This document shows, piece after piece, positions 53,022 through 62,650 of a stretch of 64,000 bases of DNA. Position numbers and translations under genes: made by a program. Source of the stretch: Paramoeba atlantica (Eukaryota > Discosea); NCBI GenBank assembly GCA_977017575.1, contig CDRNVI010000003.1, forward strand, positions 62,001 to 126,000, in the 5' to 3' direction. The notes under the pieces are model-generated. The model was given only the letters and a program-made list of their open reading frames with translations. It was not told the DNA's origin and did no database searches. Positions within the stretch are counted from its first letter, which is position 1. The number at the start of each line of letters is the position of its first letter.

Positions 53022-53788
53022 AAAGTTTAAAGGACAGCGTTTAAAACAAGATGTTGAATCGACAATATGTTCTTGCGCATAGAGCCAGTATTTAAGACGT
53101 TCAATATTAAAAAAACCAACTTATTTTCAACACAACAGATGGTCGAAAGGGACGTTTTTCCCGCAAAAAATTTTAACTTCGTACTTCCCTTAATAAAATG
53201 TAACAAACAAGAAAATTTATGAGCTCTACCTTAGTTCCGGTTCTGAGGCGGTGCGGGCGTAGTTGGTAGACGGTGGGCCTTACAACCTGCAGGTTGTTGG
53301 TTCGATTCCCGTTATCGACAAAACTTGCAACCTGGCGGCCTCACTACAAAGGGAAAGCGATCAGGAGTGCCTTCAAGGCCCACACTCAACCCCGTTCCCT
53401 TGGAGGACCGACCCGGAACCGCCGAGCTGAACCAGGCTCCAGCGCAGCCGCTAAATTGCGAGCTGCTTACGCAAAGGAGGCTTGAGACACAGCCTACACG
53501 ATGCAACGGGGTGGACGACCGTCCTGGTAGCTACGGTTGGGTAGCCGTGCTCGGGCCGCAAGGCGTCGAGTGCCGTCTGGGAAGGGGGTAGCAAGACAAT
53601 GAAGGTCGGTGACCTGAGACTCTACCCTAACGGTTGGCGCTGCAGAGCCCTCCGTGTCTTCTTTTTCTTCTTCCGGTTCTGAGCCTGGAAAATAATTTCA
53701 AATTCCTTAAACAGCGGATTACAAGAACTCCCTATTTCACATCGTACGGTACAGGCTTCTATCATCACGTCATCCAAGGTTCCCAGCT
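53022..53788. repeat. Family D repeat interrupted by a SINE
   Basis: Includes the 53022-53165 duplicate and the counterparts of 8778-8995 on either side of the SINE at 53248-53670. Confidence 0.65.
53248..53670 (+). mobile_element. tRNA-derived SINE with 13-bp target duplication
   Basis: 423 bp. The head has GCGTAGTTGGTAGACGG (A-box) and TTGGTTCGATTCCCG (B-box), so it can carry an internal RNA polymerase III promoter. The body contains CTGGCGGCCTCACT and GGAGGACCG, and the tail is pyrimidine-rich (TTCTTTTTCTTC). TTCCGGTTCTGAG at 53235-53247 and 53671-53683 is a perfect 13-bp target duplication. The empty site is visible at 8878-8893. SINEs need a partner LINE for movement; none is in the window. 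Confidence 0.85.
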
Positions 53789-53977
53789 ACAAAAAGTGAT
53801 GCGGTCATACATTTTACAGCCTGTGCAAAGAAAAATGATAGAGCGGAGTAGTGTAAGTAGCAAAAATATGATGCTTAATCACTCGCATGGATAATACTGA
53901 AATTTTGTCTGAGAAACCACCGTGAAAAAATTTAAGTTTTTTTTGGGGGAAAGAAAGTCCCCTTCCACCCAACATAC

Positions 53978-54098
53978 GTAATGCATGACTACCTACAAGG
54001 AATGTTATGCACACTTCCTGTGGGAGGCTGAGGTCGGATGATACTATATACTAAGTAAGGGATGGGAAGCATGAAAGGGGGGAAAGACTTCTGAAAGT
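53978..54098 (+). repeat. Left inverted terminal repeat of the YR retroelement
   Basis: 121 bp containing CTTCCTGTGGGAGGCTGAGG, complementary to 59538-59657. Confidence 0.85.
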
Positions 54099-54595
54099 TG
54101 TTATAACTTGTTGTTGTTGTTGTTGGTAACAAGAGCGCCTGCAATCCCCACATGCAAGCGCCGCAAGTACCACTCCGGCTCCCGGGCTTATCCCGGTACG
54201 GGGACGCAAGGCTCTCCTAGGTCGCTTCACCGGTGACAATGAACACTGCGTAGTTAGCCTACCATGTGTCACTCCCACTGGGAGGGTTCCTGATCAAGCA
54301 CGAGTGCCGCTTTTACGCTTTAGAGTAGTGTAGCTTTTATGTTTCGGAGGTTCTTCAATTAATTATGCATGTGTAAGCAAGGAATTTACGTAGTGAGACG
54401 TCTATGTCAATGTGTGAATGTAGATATTGTGTGGTATATAGAGCATGTATTTGTGCACCCGCTCAGGAGAAAACAAAATTATTAAAGGATATTTTGTACA
54501 GTATAATGACATGCAGGACCGTAAGTGAAAGTATGAAAATAGCTGATGTCGTATTCTATTTTACGTTTGTATGCTCAGCGGATACCTAAATGTCT

Positions 54596-56329
54596 TCAGT
54601 CTCTTGATATGAATGTGAGGCCCTGTTCTGTGAAAAGTCTCCATGCTTTCTGCAAGCGTTTCCATGAATTGTACAATCTGAAGTTCAATTCATCACTTGA
54701 GAACATCCTTTTCGGACGAGTGCCTATGTCAGCTACATTTTCTTCTGTAGGTATATCACAAATGATGAGATTACCCGCAAAGCACTCATGCTGGCTGATG
54801 ACCTCGTCCAAGGGATGCACACGAGAGTACCCCTTGTCAAAAGCACGAGAAGCCGCAAGATTGTCGCTTGCGATCACCATATTAGCGTATCCATGCTCGG
54901 TAGCCATGGTGATCGCTTGTGATATGGCTGTCGCTTCTGCAAGCGCAATCGGCAGGTCGCACGACTGCTCGAGTAGGCGGTCCTTACAGATATTTCCGTT
55001 TTCCATAGGCCACACCGCCCAGCGAGAGGTGGTTGCATCAACCGCAGTGTAGAAAACACGTTTCTTGTATGTCAATCTGGAAAACATGGCCCAGTCCCGG
55101 GGCTTATTATTCATAGAAAGAACGCGACACATTCCTGCCTGTATCAGAGACCGACATGGCTTATCAACCGGTACGCTCCAGTCGGAGATTTCGCCCAAGA
55201 TACTTTGTTGCTTGGAAATTCGACCTAGATTTCTTGTCGCCACGCCCAGTATAGCGTAAGCATGGCGCAAGTAACCTGCGAATTGATACAGTTTCCTTGC
55301 AGATACAATATCCATACGGCCCGCTGCAAGTGCCCAACTCTTTACAATAACTGGGTCTGGTATCCATTTTGCCCTTCCTTCGCTGTGTATGATTTTTATG
55401 CCGCAATATGTAAACGAGCAAGTTCTATTTTCCAAAGTCATGTATTTCGTGACAACGTTGAAAAGCTTGAAATTTCGCTCAAGGCGATAATACCAATCTC
55501 TTACTGTTTGTTTACAAGATACGACTAGAAATGAGTCGTATAATAGGGCAATGAATCCTCCCTGGGATAAACTTATTAGACCTGGAGCTTCAGTGCATTC
55601 ATATAAGGTTTTATCTACGTTCAAGTCGAGATCTCCCTCTTCTTCGTATAGCATTATTGCCCACATAATGCTTTGTGCAATGCCGCATGCATGCTTGTAA
55701 CCCATCGGTAATACCGCGGGTCGACATATCATAGGTCCATGCTTTATACAACAGGCATGTCCAAGACCAGATGAGATCGGTATCTGGTAGTAGCAGTTGC
55801 GGATGTCCCCATGCAGAAAACAGAAACCATTCATTGCGCAATCCCCCAACCGAACTAGAGCGCGGACGAGTACTTGTGTGCTCGGCACGTGAAAGGGAAC
55901 ACCCTCCCCGACAACACGTTCATTGGTCCAGCGCAAGTCAAAAATTGCTCGCGAATACGTCCCATCCTTAAGTACTGCTATGTACTTTCCAAACCCTCGG
56001 GCCATCTCCTTTGTAGTCAATATTAATACCCCAGATTCTTGTAGGTAACGAATGTGCCTCCTATACTGGGAGGAGTCTGGCTCAGTCTTTTCAATGTATT
56101 GGGTGTCTGGCGGCAAGGGATCAGTGCCTATAAGGGAGATTGCCTGTCGCGAAAAGGGGAAACGGTCTAGGCCTGCGCTATCTAACCGGATACCACCTAC
56201 ATTTTGTAGAGGGTAGAGAGTATCCGAGTCGTGTGCAAAGCTTCCGCGTCTGCGAAAATCGCTATCCTCCGGTGCGTAGTACGCATCAAAAGGGGAGGAC
56301 AGTTCAGAGCTTAGAAGTTCGGTATCCAT
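54596..56329 (-). CDS. Retroelement reverse transcriptase with RNase H
   Basis: 577 codons, one open stretch. RT fingers and palm: RYLQESGVLILTTKEMARGF, YSRAIFDLRWTNERV, LHGDIRNCYYQIPI (motif A region), RPAVLPMGYKHACGIAQSIMW (motif B). RNase H follows at about 425-540: FYTAVDATTSRWAVWP, ALAEATAISQAI, MVIASDNLAASRAF and EENVADIGTRP. It is a fossil-type mobile-element gene, not a host gene. Confidence 0.8.
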   Translation of the reverse strand: MDTELLSSELSSPFDAYYAPEDSDFRRRGSFAHDSDTLYPLQNVGGIRLDSAGLDRFPFSRQAISLIGTDPLPPDTQYIEKTEPDSSQYRRHIRYLQESGVLILTTKEMARGFGKYIAVLKDGTYSRAIFDLRWTNERVVGEGVPFHVPSTQVLVRALVRLGDCAMNGFCFLHGDIRNCYYQIPISSGLGHACCIKHGPMICRPAVLPMGYKHACGIAQSIMWAIMLYEEEGDLDLNVDKTLYECTEAPGLISLSQGGFIALLYDSFLVVSCKQTVRDWYYRLERNFKLFNVVTKYMTLENRTCSFTYCGIKIIHSEGRAKWIPDPVIVKSWALAAGRMDIVSARKLYQFAGYLRHAYAILGVATRNLGRISKQQSILGEISDWSVPVDKPCRSLIQAGMCRVLSMNNKPRDWAMFSRLTYKKRVFYTAVDATTSRWAVWPMENGNICKDRLLEQSCDLPIALAEATAISQAITMATEHGYANMVIASDNLAASRAFDKGYSRVHPLDEVISQHECFAGNLIICDIPTEENVADIGTRPKRMFSSDELNFRLYNSWKRLQKAWRLFTEQGLTFISRD

Positions 56330-56618
56330 TGTTTTGTGTGCGAAGTGCGTTTGAGATATAATTTATATCATATAATTTATTCTACTATGGGTGATCTATT
56401 TCCTACACAGCCACTATCTCCACATTTCTTAACTTTTATAGTTGGTCCACTTGTCACAGTTTATTGTGACTTTTACCTCAATGACAGTGTGTAACTGTGT
56501 TCCCATATCTCTCGCCCTTCTCGATACGATTCTACTTATCACCTGTTTATCTAAAGTGTTCTAGTGATGCATACATTGTGTGCTTTACAATAAGGGGACT
56601 GATTGTAAATTATTTATT

Positions 56619-57595
56619 TTATTCCATAGAATAACGTGTTGCAGTGAGTTCTGACATCCAGCGCCCTCTTCGAAGACGCGTGCTCAGATCAACTCCTTGC
56701 CGTGTCAAGTGTCCAGCGCAGCCGTGGCGCAGACAGTGGAACGACCAGGTTTGCTGGCTGTTCCATCCAAATCGCGCGGCCGCGGCCGCTATCAAGCGAT
56801 TGGCTTGCACCTTGTTCCAAGTCGGAAAGAGGCTTGATGTTGTTGAGATTGTTTTGAAGTACCCGAGTAAATGGCGTACTTCAGGTGCTTGTACCGTATC
56901 AACGGCAAAGTGGTGACGACCTTTCCCTCCACGAATTTTTATTAGTACATCGCTTTCGCTGATTTCCACGTCTGATGTCTGAAGACCTACGAGTTCGGAG
57001 TGTCGCAAAAGGCCAAAGTAACCAATTGCAAATCCTTGACCATACGTAATCTCTCCCTGGTCAATACAATATGTGGATAGTACGCGAAGCTGGTCACGTG
57101 TGATGGAGCCCCGCGGCTTGGGGTCTAAACAAATTTTGAGCACCCCTTTAAATCGCCTTCGAAATCGAAGGGTTTGCGACCAACACTCGCTCTCTGGAAG
57201 GTCCTCAATTTGTCGCCAAACCAGGGCAGCGCGAAATGCTTCCAAGGTGGAGGGTCTGTAAAATCTCGACATGCTAGCACATAAGGCAAGGAAATTCTCT
57301 TCTGCCATGTTGCATGCACCATGGACACCCATAAGGTGTTCCAGGCGATAAAATATTGTGCTCGTTTTTGAGCCGTTCCCGCCGAAACGCCCACCTGAGC
57401 GAGCTGTCTATGAATTCCCACTTGAAGAAGAGAACGATACCCTCTCTGAATTTCTGCATCCCGCGAGGTTCGAGACTCTAGTGTCATGTTGAGTGCTAGA
57501 AATGGCGGAACAATAATTACATTATACAGTATGTAGTATACGTATGATCTGGAGTTTTCATAAAGTAGACACGTACAACTGGCTACCGTGTGCAA
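56619..57595 (-). CDS. Retroelement tyrosine recombinase
   Basis: Lies between gag and RT. Tyrosine recombinase signatures: GYFGLLRHSELVGL (box I Arg), HCLRHGCAGHLTRQG (His-x-x-Arg) and GRWMSELTATRYS with the likely nucleophilic Tyr. The enzyme would insert the circular DNA copy by recombination rather than by a DDE integrase. The main open stretch is 56619-57332, with related sequence running up to 57595. Confidence 0.78.
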
Positions 57596-57839
57596 CGATT
57601 CTTAAATAGCTGAAGTATATAGCTACTTCGTAATAGACCACACTTGTTTATAAATATTGTGTCGGCACACTTATCAGCACCCATAATATATTTATCGGCA
57701 TCCATTTTTAGTATCTTACTACTTTTTCGGGAGTTTTTATCAAATGTACGTGAAAAATACTTTTCTAGTGTTTGATACGAACGCTTACTTTGCTTTCCAC
57801 TCTTTCTTTCATACTTATTTTCATTTTGCGGTTCAATGT

Positions 57840-58247
57840 TTATTCATCGCGCCCGCGTTTGCCATGTCTAGGGAGAAATGGTTTTTCACGGTCGCGATGT
57901 TGATTAGCTTTGCAGTTCCGGGCCTGGTGCCCCCTTTTTCCGCAGTTCCAGCACGTTCCACCAGATGTACTGGAAACCGTTTGTCTAAAGCCATAACGGG
58001 GCTTTAAGTCCGGAGGAGCGCCGCGAGCGGATGCGCGTCCTTCAAGATTCAGACTCGGACGAGAGTGATGTACCTGCGACACCGCACGTGAATGCGCGGC
58101 GAGATGCGCAACAATGGACTTGTTGCTCGTATCGACTGAATTGTCCCGCATGAGGGATTCCAGCGTTTCACGGGACACTGAGACTCCCTCGTGCCGCAGT
58201 CGATACGACATTACGATCGCACCGAGCTTGCACAACAGCGTCCACAC
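57840..58247 (-). CDS. Retroelement gag-like protein with CCHC knuckle
   Basis: About 135 codons, basic, ending with TCWNCGKRGHQARNCKANQH, a C-x2-C-x4-H-x4-C nucleic-acid-binding knuckle. It has the same position and knuckle as the region at 25115-25600 in the sibling. Confidence 0.7.
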   Translation of the reverse strand: MWTLLCKLGAIVMSYRLRHEGVSVSRETLESLMRDNSVDTSNKSIVAHLAAHSRAVSQVHHSRPSLNLEGRASARGAPPDLKPRYGFRQTVSSTSGGTCWNCGKRGHQARNCKANQHRDREKPFLPRHGKRGRDE

Positions 58248-58618
58248 GCTCAGACGAACCCCGTCGTCTTTCGCGTTCGCGAAGGGGACACCTGGTGGAA
58301 TAAAAACATGCGTTTTTACACTGCTTACGGAGTGAGAAACTCACAGCCGATTACACATTACCTAAAGATTAATCCAACCGTAACAATATCTACATCAAGA
58401 CGGGGCTATCCTTCAAATCAAGCAGCCGTGTAAGCCTAAATTAAACGATAACTTGCATCCCGTGCCGATTCTTGCAAACTAGATATTTTTGAGTCACATC
58501 ACGACTCATATTACCAAAGGTTGGAGTTATGAACTCGTCACAAGGTAACCTGACGCGCCGCTTCGTACGGCATTTTCAAACGTATCACAAGCTTAAAAAC
58601 TGCGCTTGTAACATACAG

Positions 58619-59395
58619 AGCGCTTGGCGCACGATCACGGCGCTATATTCCTTACGTTCAACGTAATTACCGAGCCAATGGGCTCATGTAGTGCTCGGCA
58701 TGGCAACTACATCACAAACTTAAAAGCTACGCTCGTAACACACAGAGCGCTTGGCGCACGAGCACGGCGCTATATTCCTTACGTTCAACGTAATTACCGA
58801 GCCAATGGGCTCATGTAGTGCTCGGCATGGCAACTACATCACAAACTTAAAAGCTACGCTCGTAACACACAGAGCGCTTGGCGCACGATCACGGCGCTAT
58901 ATTCCTTACGTTCAACGTAATTACCGAGCCAATGGGCTCATGTAGTGCTCGGCATGGCAACTACATCACAAACTTGAAAGCTACGCTCGTAACACACAGA
59001 GCGCTTGGCGCACGATCACGGCGCTATATTCCTTACGTTCAACGTAATTACCGAGCCAATGGACTCATGTAGTGCTCGGCATGGCAACTACATCACAAAC
59101 TTAAAAGCTACGCTCGTAACACACAGAGCGCTTGGCGCACGATCACGGCGCTATATTCCTTACGTTCAACGTAATTACCGAGCCAATGGGCTCATGTAGT
59201 GCTCGGCATGGCAACTACATCACAAACTTAAAAGCTACGCTCGTAACACACAGAGCGCTTGGCGCACGAGCACGGCGCTATATTCCTTACGTTCAACGTA
59301 ATTACCGAGCCAATGGGCTCATGTAGTGCTCGGCATGGCAACTACATCACAAACTTAAAAGCTACGCTCGTAACACACAGAGCGCTTGGCGCTCG
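58619..59395. repeat. 127-bp tandem repeat array, six units plus a partial
   Basis: Six nearly identical units start at 58619, 58746, 58873, 59000, 59127 and 59254, with a partial unit at 59381. Each has two short palindromes, TTACGTTCAACGTAA and GAGCCAATGGGCTC. The units differ at only a few positions. It sits at the 5' end of the YR retroelement, before its gag-like gene. 127 is not a multiple of 3, so it is not a coding repeat. Confidence 0.9.
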
Positions 59396-59537
59396 CTCGC
59401 ATTACGTGTCATGGATTTTGAGAGATAAAGGAAAACATGCAATGGCAGTACGTGAAACCAGTGCTATGATATTTATCGATCTAATTATCTGCATTGTCTA
59501 TAAATTTATAGATTTTTTTTTTTTTTTTTTTTTTAAT

Positions 59538-59657
59538 ACTTTCAGAAGTCTTTCCCCCCTTTCATGCTTCCCATCCCTTACTTAGTATGTAGAATCATCC
59601 GACCTCAGCCTCCCACAGGAAGTGTGCATAACATTCCTTGTAGGTAGTCATGCATTA
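59538..59657 (-). repeat. Right inverted terminal repeat of the YR retroelement
   Basis: Complement of 53978-54098. It is preceded by a T18 run at 59513-59534. Confidence 0.85.
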
Positions 59658-59847
59658 CTTCCTTTCGTGGGCATCGGTCTCCTTTAACCCTGCCGGTGCA
59701 AAGCAGAGGTCGGATGTAATCCCCCCCCTCATTCGGTCGTATTTCCCCCTAGCCTTCCATCACCTTTCCACATTTCCTGAGAAATGTGGCCCCGGGCTTT
59801 GGACCGGAATTGCAGGGTTAAAGGAGACCGATGCCCACGAAAGGAAG
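59658..59847. mobile_element. 190-bp MITE with perfect 36-bp inverted ends (family K)
   Basis: CTTCCTTTCGTGGGCATCGG and onward (59658-59693) is a perfect complement of 59812-59847. TA on both sides (59656-59657, 59848-59849). It is younger than the 22587 copy. It fills the space between the YR element end and the LRR gene stop. Confidence 0.85.
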
Positions 59848-59854
59848 TATGTAT

Positions 59855-60808
59855 TTAACATTCTGTAATCTTTGTATTGTAATATGTGAAGGAAAAAGCT
59901 CCCAGTGTTTCAGGAAAAAGGGTCACATTAAATTCGCCATGAAGGTCTTCGTTGTAATATAATTCAAGCACGGACAAAGCTTTGGGAAGAGAGTCAAAGT
60001 ACACGCGCCCTGAAAACTCGTTTTCATGTAAGGAAAGAATCTCCAAACTGGAAGGTAAATCGCGCAATTCAAGTGTTCCTGTAAAAGCGTTACCTCCAAG
60101 ACCAAGGAATTCTAGTTTATCAGGTAAATGACAGAGATCCACTGCACCAAAGAAATTGTTGCCATTTAAGTTTAAAGATGTCAAACTGGAAGGAAGGAGA
60201 CTTAAATCAACATTGCCTTCAAAAACATTATTGTTCAAAGCCAAGTCTTGCAAACCATGAGGGAGTAGTTTTAGGTCTATATTTCCTGAGAGTTCATTGT
60301 GGTCCACCATCAATACTCTAAGGCCTTTCGGCAGTGATGTCAAATCAATGGGTCCCTGGAAACAGTTTTCTTCCACTCGAAACGCATCCAGGTACTGAGG
60401 TAGCAGTCTCAAGTCCAAGGGCCCCGAGAAAAGATTACGGTCAAGATCTAACATTTCCAAGTACGGAGGAAATGTGTCAAAATTCAATTCTCCTTCTAAC
60501 TCGCACTCACAAGCATCAAGATATGTCAATGATTCTGGCAAATATTCCCAATGCACGGTCCCTCCTAATGGAGTGTTCCTCCAATAAATTTCATCGATCC
60601 GTCCATCCTTAGTGCAAGACACACCATCCCACGCACATGCCGGTGTAGTAATGTTCCAAGATGAATGTGGGGACTTGATGTCACAAATAAGTTTTGCAAG
60701 TTGATACTCTTGTGGCAGTGTTGCAAAATGTACTTTTCCAGGGACGTGTTCCTTTTTTCGCCGCTTGGTTGCAGGCGCCTCAAAATCCGATGCGCTAAAA
60801 TATTCCAT
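59855..60808 (-). CDS. Leucine-rich-repeat protein
   Basis: 317 residues. About nine LRRs of 22-23 residues with the consensus LPxxLxxLxLxxNxFxGxVDL run from about residue 90 to the end (for example LPSSLTSLNLNGNNFFGAVD). They follow an N-terminal cap with CAWDGVSCTKDGRIDEI, like the LRRNT of plant and protist surface receptors. There is no signal peptide; the N-terminus instead has a KRRKKEH basic patch, so it may be intracellular. No membrane segment, no kinase. This LRR style is common in bodonids and other protists. The stop codon is 7 bp from a MITE. The ATG lies 7 nt after a TTTTTTGGTTGTAG acceptor-like site. Ligand unknown. Confidence 0.82.
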   Translation of the reverse strand: MEYFSASDFEAPATKRRKKEHVPGKVHFATLPQEYQLAKLICDIKSPHSSWNITTPACAWDGVSCTKDGRIDEIYWRNTPLGGTVHWEYLPESLTYLDACECELEGELNFDTFPPYLEMLDLDRNLFSGPLDLRLLPQYLDAFRVEENCFQGPIDLTSLPKGLRVLMVDHNELSGNIDLKLLPHGLQDLALNNNVFEGNVDLSLLPSSLTSLNLNGNNFFGAVDLCHLPDKLEFLGLGGNAFTGTLELRDLPSSLEILSLHENEFSGRVYFDSLPKALSVLELYYNEDLHGEFNVTLFPETLGAFSFTYYNTKITEC

Positions 60809-60815
60809 CGTGGGA

Positions 60816-60872
60816 CTACAACCAAAAAAGAAAATATGAATACAAGAATCATAAAAAACAGTGGTTACTCAC
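60816..60872 (-). other. Putative 57-nt intron or splice acceptor upstream of the LRR gene
   Basis: On the minus strand GTGAGTAACC leads into a T-rich tract ending GGTTGTAG at 60816, just before the LRR ATG. It could be a leader intron, a trans-splice acceptor, or the last intron of the gene upstream. Confidence 0.4.
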
Positions 60873-60915
60873 AAGCATAATCCACATTAGGACGATGAGT
60901 GACAACCCATTTAGT

Positions 60916-60947
60916 CTGAAAGAATTATAAAATTTGCACCCACTTAC
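60916..60947 (-). other. Putative 32-nt intron
   Basis: On the minus strand GTAAGTGGGTGC...TTCTTTCAG has a consensus donor and acceptor only 32 nt apart. The donor overlaps the stop of the 60944-62422 gene (..AATGGGTAA), so splicing would remove that stop. Confidence 0.4.
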
Positions 60948-62422
60948 CCATTGAGCAACCTCTCTGCATTTTGAAATCCGTAGCCCAGTGCTTTTCCCAA
61001 AACCTCCTCAAGTTCCTGTGGCGTTTTTACATTACCCACCTTGGAATCCACCCCCTCGTTTTCCTGTTGACGCCAAGTCCCTCCGTACCCCCCATGTGCC
61101 GCACGCCAACCATCCCTTGACTCCGGACATTCCCATCCCAGAGGCAAATACGACCGAGTCAAGGGTCGAAGCAAAGGAGGTGGAGAAGACGAAGTCAAGG
61201 AAGATAAAAAAGAGCGCCGACTTTTTTTCTTCTCCTTCTCCCTCCCATTGCCCCGTAATCCATTTCTTTCCCCTTCTTCTTTCCCCCCTCCTCCCCCCTC
61301 CCTCCCGCTAATCGTGCGTAACGCTACGACATGCAAATACGGCCTCTCCACGTGCTGTACCCCCGCCAACACATTTAGCCTCACATCCCCACACTCTTGC
61401 GGGACACAGAGCGCTACCCCCCCATCGGGTCGCTCCCCCTCATGTGTCATCATCTCATATAAATAAGGAACTAAGACGGTCTCAACCCCGTGAGTGATTT
61501 CTAGACCACAGCGTAGGGCTGAGCTAATGGACCATTTCCACTCGTGTAGTGGAATTTGTGAATTATGGCTGTTACTAAATTCGTTTACATGTTTATTGTC
61601 TGCATTCTTATTACCTAATAGACTGAAATATTTATTATTATCCTTCGTACTAAATTCGTTTAAGCGTTTCTTTTCATTCTTCATGAATTGGATTACCCCT
61701 TCATGACCTGTACCCTTATTACTCTCTAATACATTAAAACGTTTATTTTCCTTTTTATGGACTTGTAACTTCTTACATTCTACTTCTTTATTATGATTTT
61801 TCATTAATTCCTTTAAATAGTCCCCTAAAAAGTGTTGACACTCAAATCGCCATCGAGGGGATTCGAAGGCGTCTGGGGAGAGGAAGGGGAGATTGGGAGG
61901 GAATTTCAGATGTTGGGTTTGTCGGCAGTACACAGCGTAGGGGTCGGAGTGCAGGAAGGCATGGTAGAGGGAGAGCGCGAGGTGGTCGCAGAGATTGTGG
62001 GTCGGGGGGCACTGGGAGAGGTTGGAGGTCCAGAGCGAGGAGAAGGGGAGGCTGAGGAGAACAGAGCCGGGGAGGATGGGGGGAGAAAAGGAGGAGGAGC
62101 ATAAAGAGGATGAGGATGGAGAAGAAAAGGAGGAGCTCGAAGTGGAGGAAAAAGAAGAAGGGTGCGTTCCACTTTTTTGTATTTTCGGATACAACAGGAA
62201 GGTATGGGGGTCGATGGTGAGTCCAGGGTGAAGGGTGAGATGGTAGTGTTCAGAGAGTACGGCGGGGAGGGTGGTTTGACTGTGGTGTTGGACTTTACGT
62301 TGCCAGCGGGTGTGGAGATGAGGGGGAAGGGAGAGAGAGGAGGAGGGGGGCGGGGAAGAAGGGGGAGCAGTGTAGGGTTGGGGCTTTGATATTCTTCGTG
62401 TGGGGGAGTGAGGGATTCGCAT
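60944..62422 (-). CDS. Unassigned protein, low-complexity rich
   Basis: 492 residues from the first ATG. Ser/Pro-rich N-terminus, then a more ordered part (THNLCDHLALSLYHAFLHSD, CQHFLGDYLKELMKNHN), an Asn/Lys-rich linker, and a C-terminal region with EWKWSISSALRCGLEITHGV, DVRLNVLAGVQHVERPYLHV and a tail ELEEVLGKALGYGFQNAERL. No known family was recognised. The stop overlaps a strong splice-donor sequence, and coding-like sequence in another frame upstream (62425-62650) suggests the 5' end is longer or spliced. The boundaries are therefore provisional. Confidence 0.55.
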   Translation of the reverse strand: MRIPHSPTRRISKPQPYTAPPSSPPPSSSLSLPPHLHTRWQRKVQHHSQTTLPAVLSEHYHLTLHPGLTIDPHTFLLYPKIQKSGTHPSSFSSTSSSSFSSPSSSSLCSSSFSPPILPGSVLLSLPFSSLWTSNLSQCPPTHNLCDHLALSLYHAFLHSDPYAVYCRQTQHLKFPPNLPFLSPDAFESPRWRFECQHFLGDYLKELMKNHNKEVECKKLQVHKKENKRFNVLESNKGTGHEGVIQFMKNEKKRLNEFSTKDNNKYFSLLGNKNADNKHVNEFSNSHNSQIPLHEWKWSISSALRCGLEITHGVETVLVPYLYEMMTHEGERPDGGVALCVPQECGDVRLNVLAGVQHVERPYLHVVALRTISGREGGGGGKEEGERNGLRGNGREKEKKKSRRSFLSSLTSSSPPPLLRPLTRSYLPLGWECPESRDGWRAAHGGYGGTWRQQENEGVDSKVGNVKTPQELEEVLGKALGYGFQNAERLLNG

Positions 62423-62650
62423 CCATGCAGGAGATCGGGTGAGAAGGGAAGAGGGAAAGAGAGAGAAAGAGATAGTTCGAACGAGTCGTAGGGAAGAAAA
62501 GGGATAACAAAGTAAAGCTGTGGAGTTAAAAATTTGTCTAGATCTTGGAATAAGTATTTGATATAAAAATCGTGTTTCCTAAAAATTTCATTACGAAAAA
62601 GAAATAGAAAGTACGAAAAAAGAGCCGAGCATTTCAATTTTCTTAAAAGA

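Larger units (their letters stand above)
53978..59657 (-). mobile_element. YR retroelement (VIPER/DIRS-like) with inverted terminal repeats
   Basis: About 5.7 kb, bounded by 121-bp inverted repeats (53978-54098 and 59538-59657) that differ at only about two positions. Reading from high to low coordinates: a 127-bp tandem array, a gag-like protein with CCHC knuckle, a tyrosine recombinase, then reverse transcriptase with RNase H, and a terminal module (54220-54320) shared with the copy at 28504-28613. The gag-YR-RT/RH order is that described for trypanosome VIPER. It looks nearly whole, with few breaks, and recent judging by the ends. A MITE has inserted at its outer edge at 59658. Confidence 0.8.

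Noticed and set aside
53248-53320. Functional tRNA gene
   Set aside because: A and B boxes are present but the acceptor stem does not close and the unit continues into a repeated body with target duplications; it is a SINE head.
58619-59395. CRISPR array or coding repeat
   Set aside because: Units are directly abutting 127-mers without unique spacers, and the length is not a multiple of three; it is a plain tandem array in a eukaryotic retroelement.
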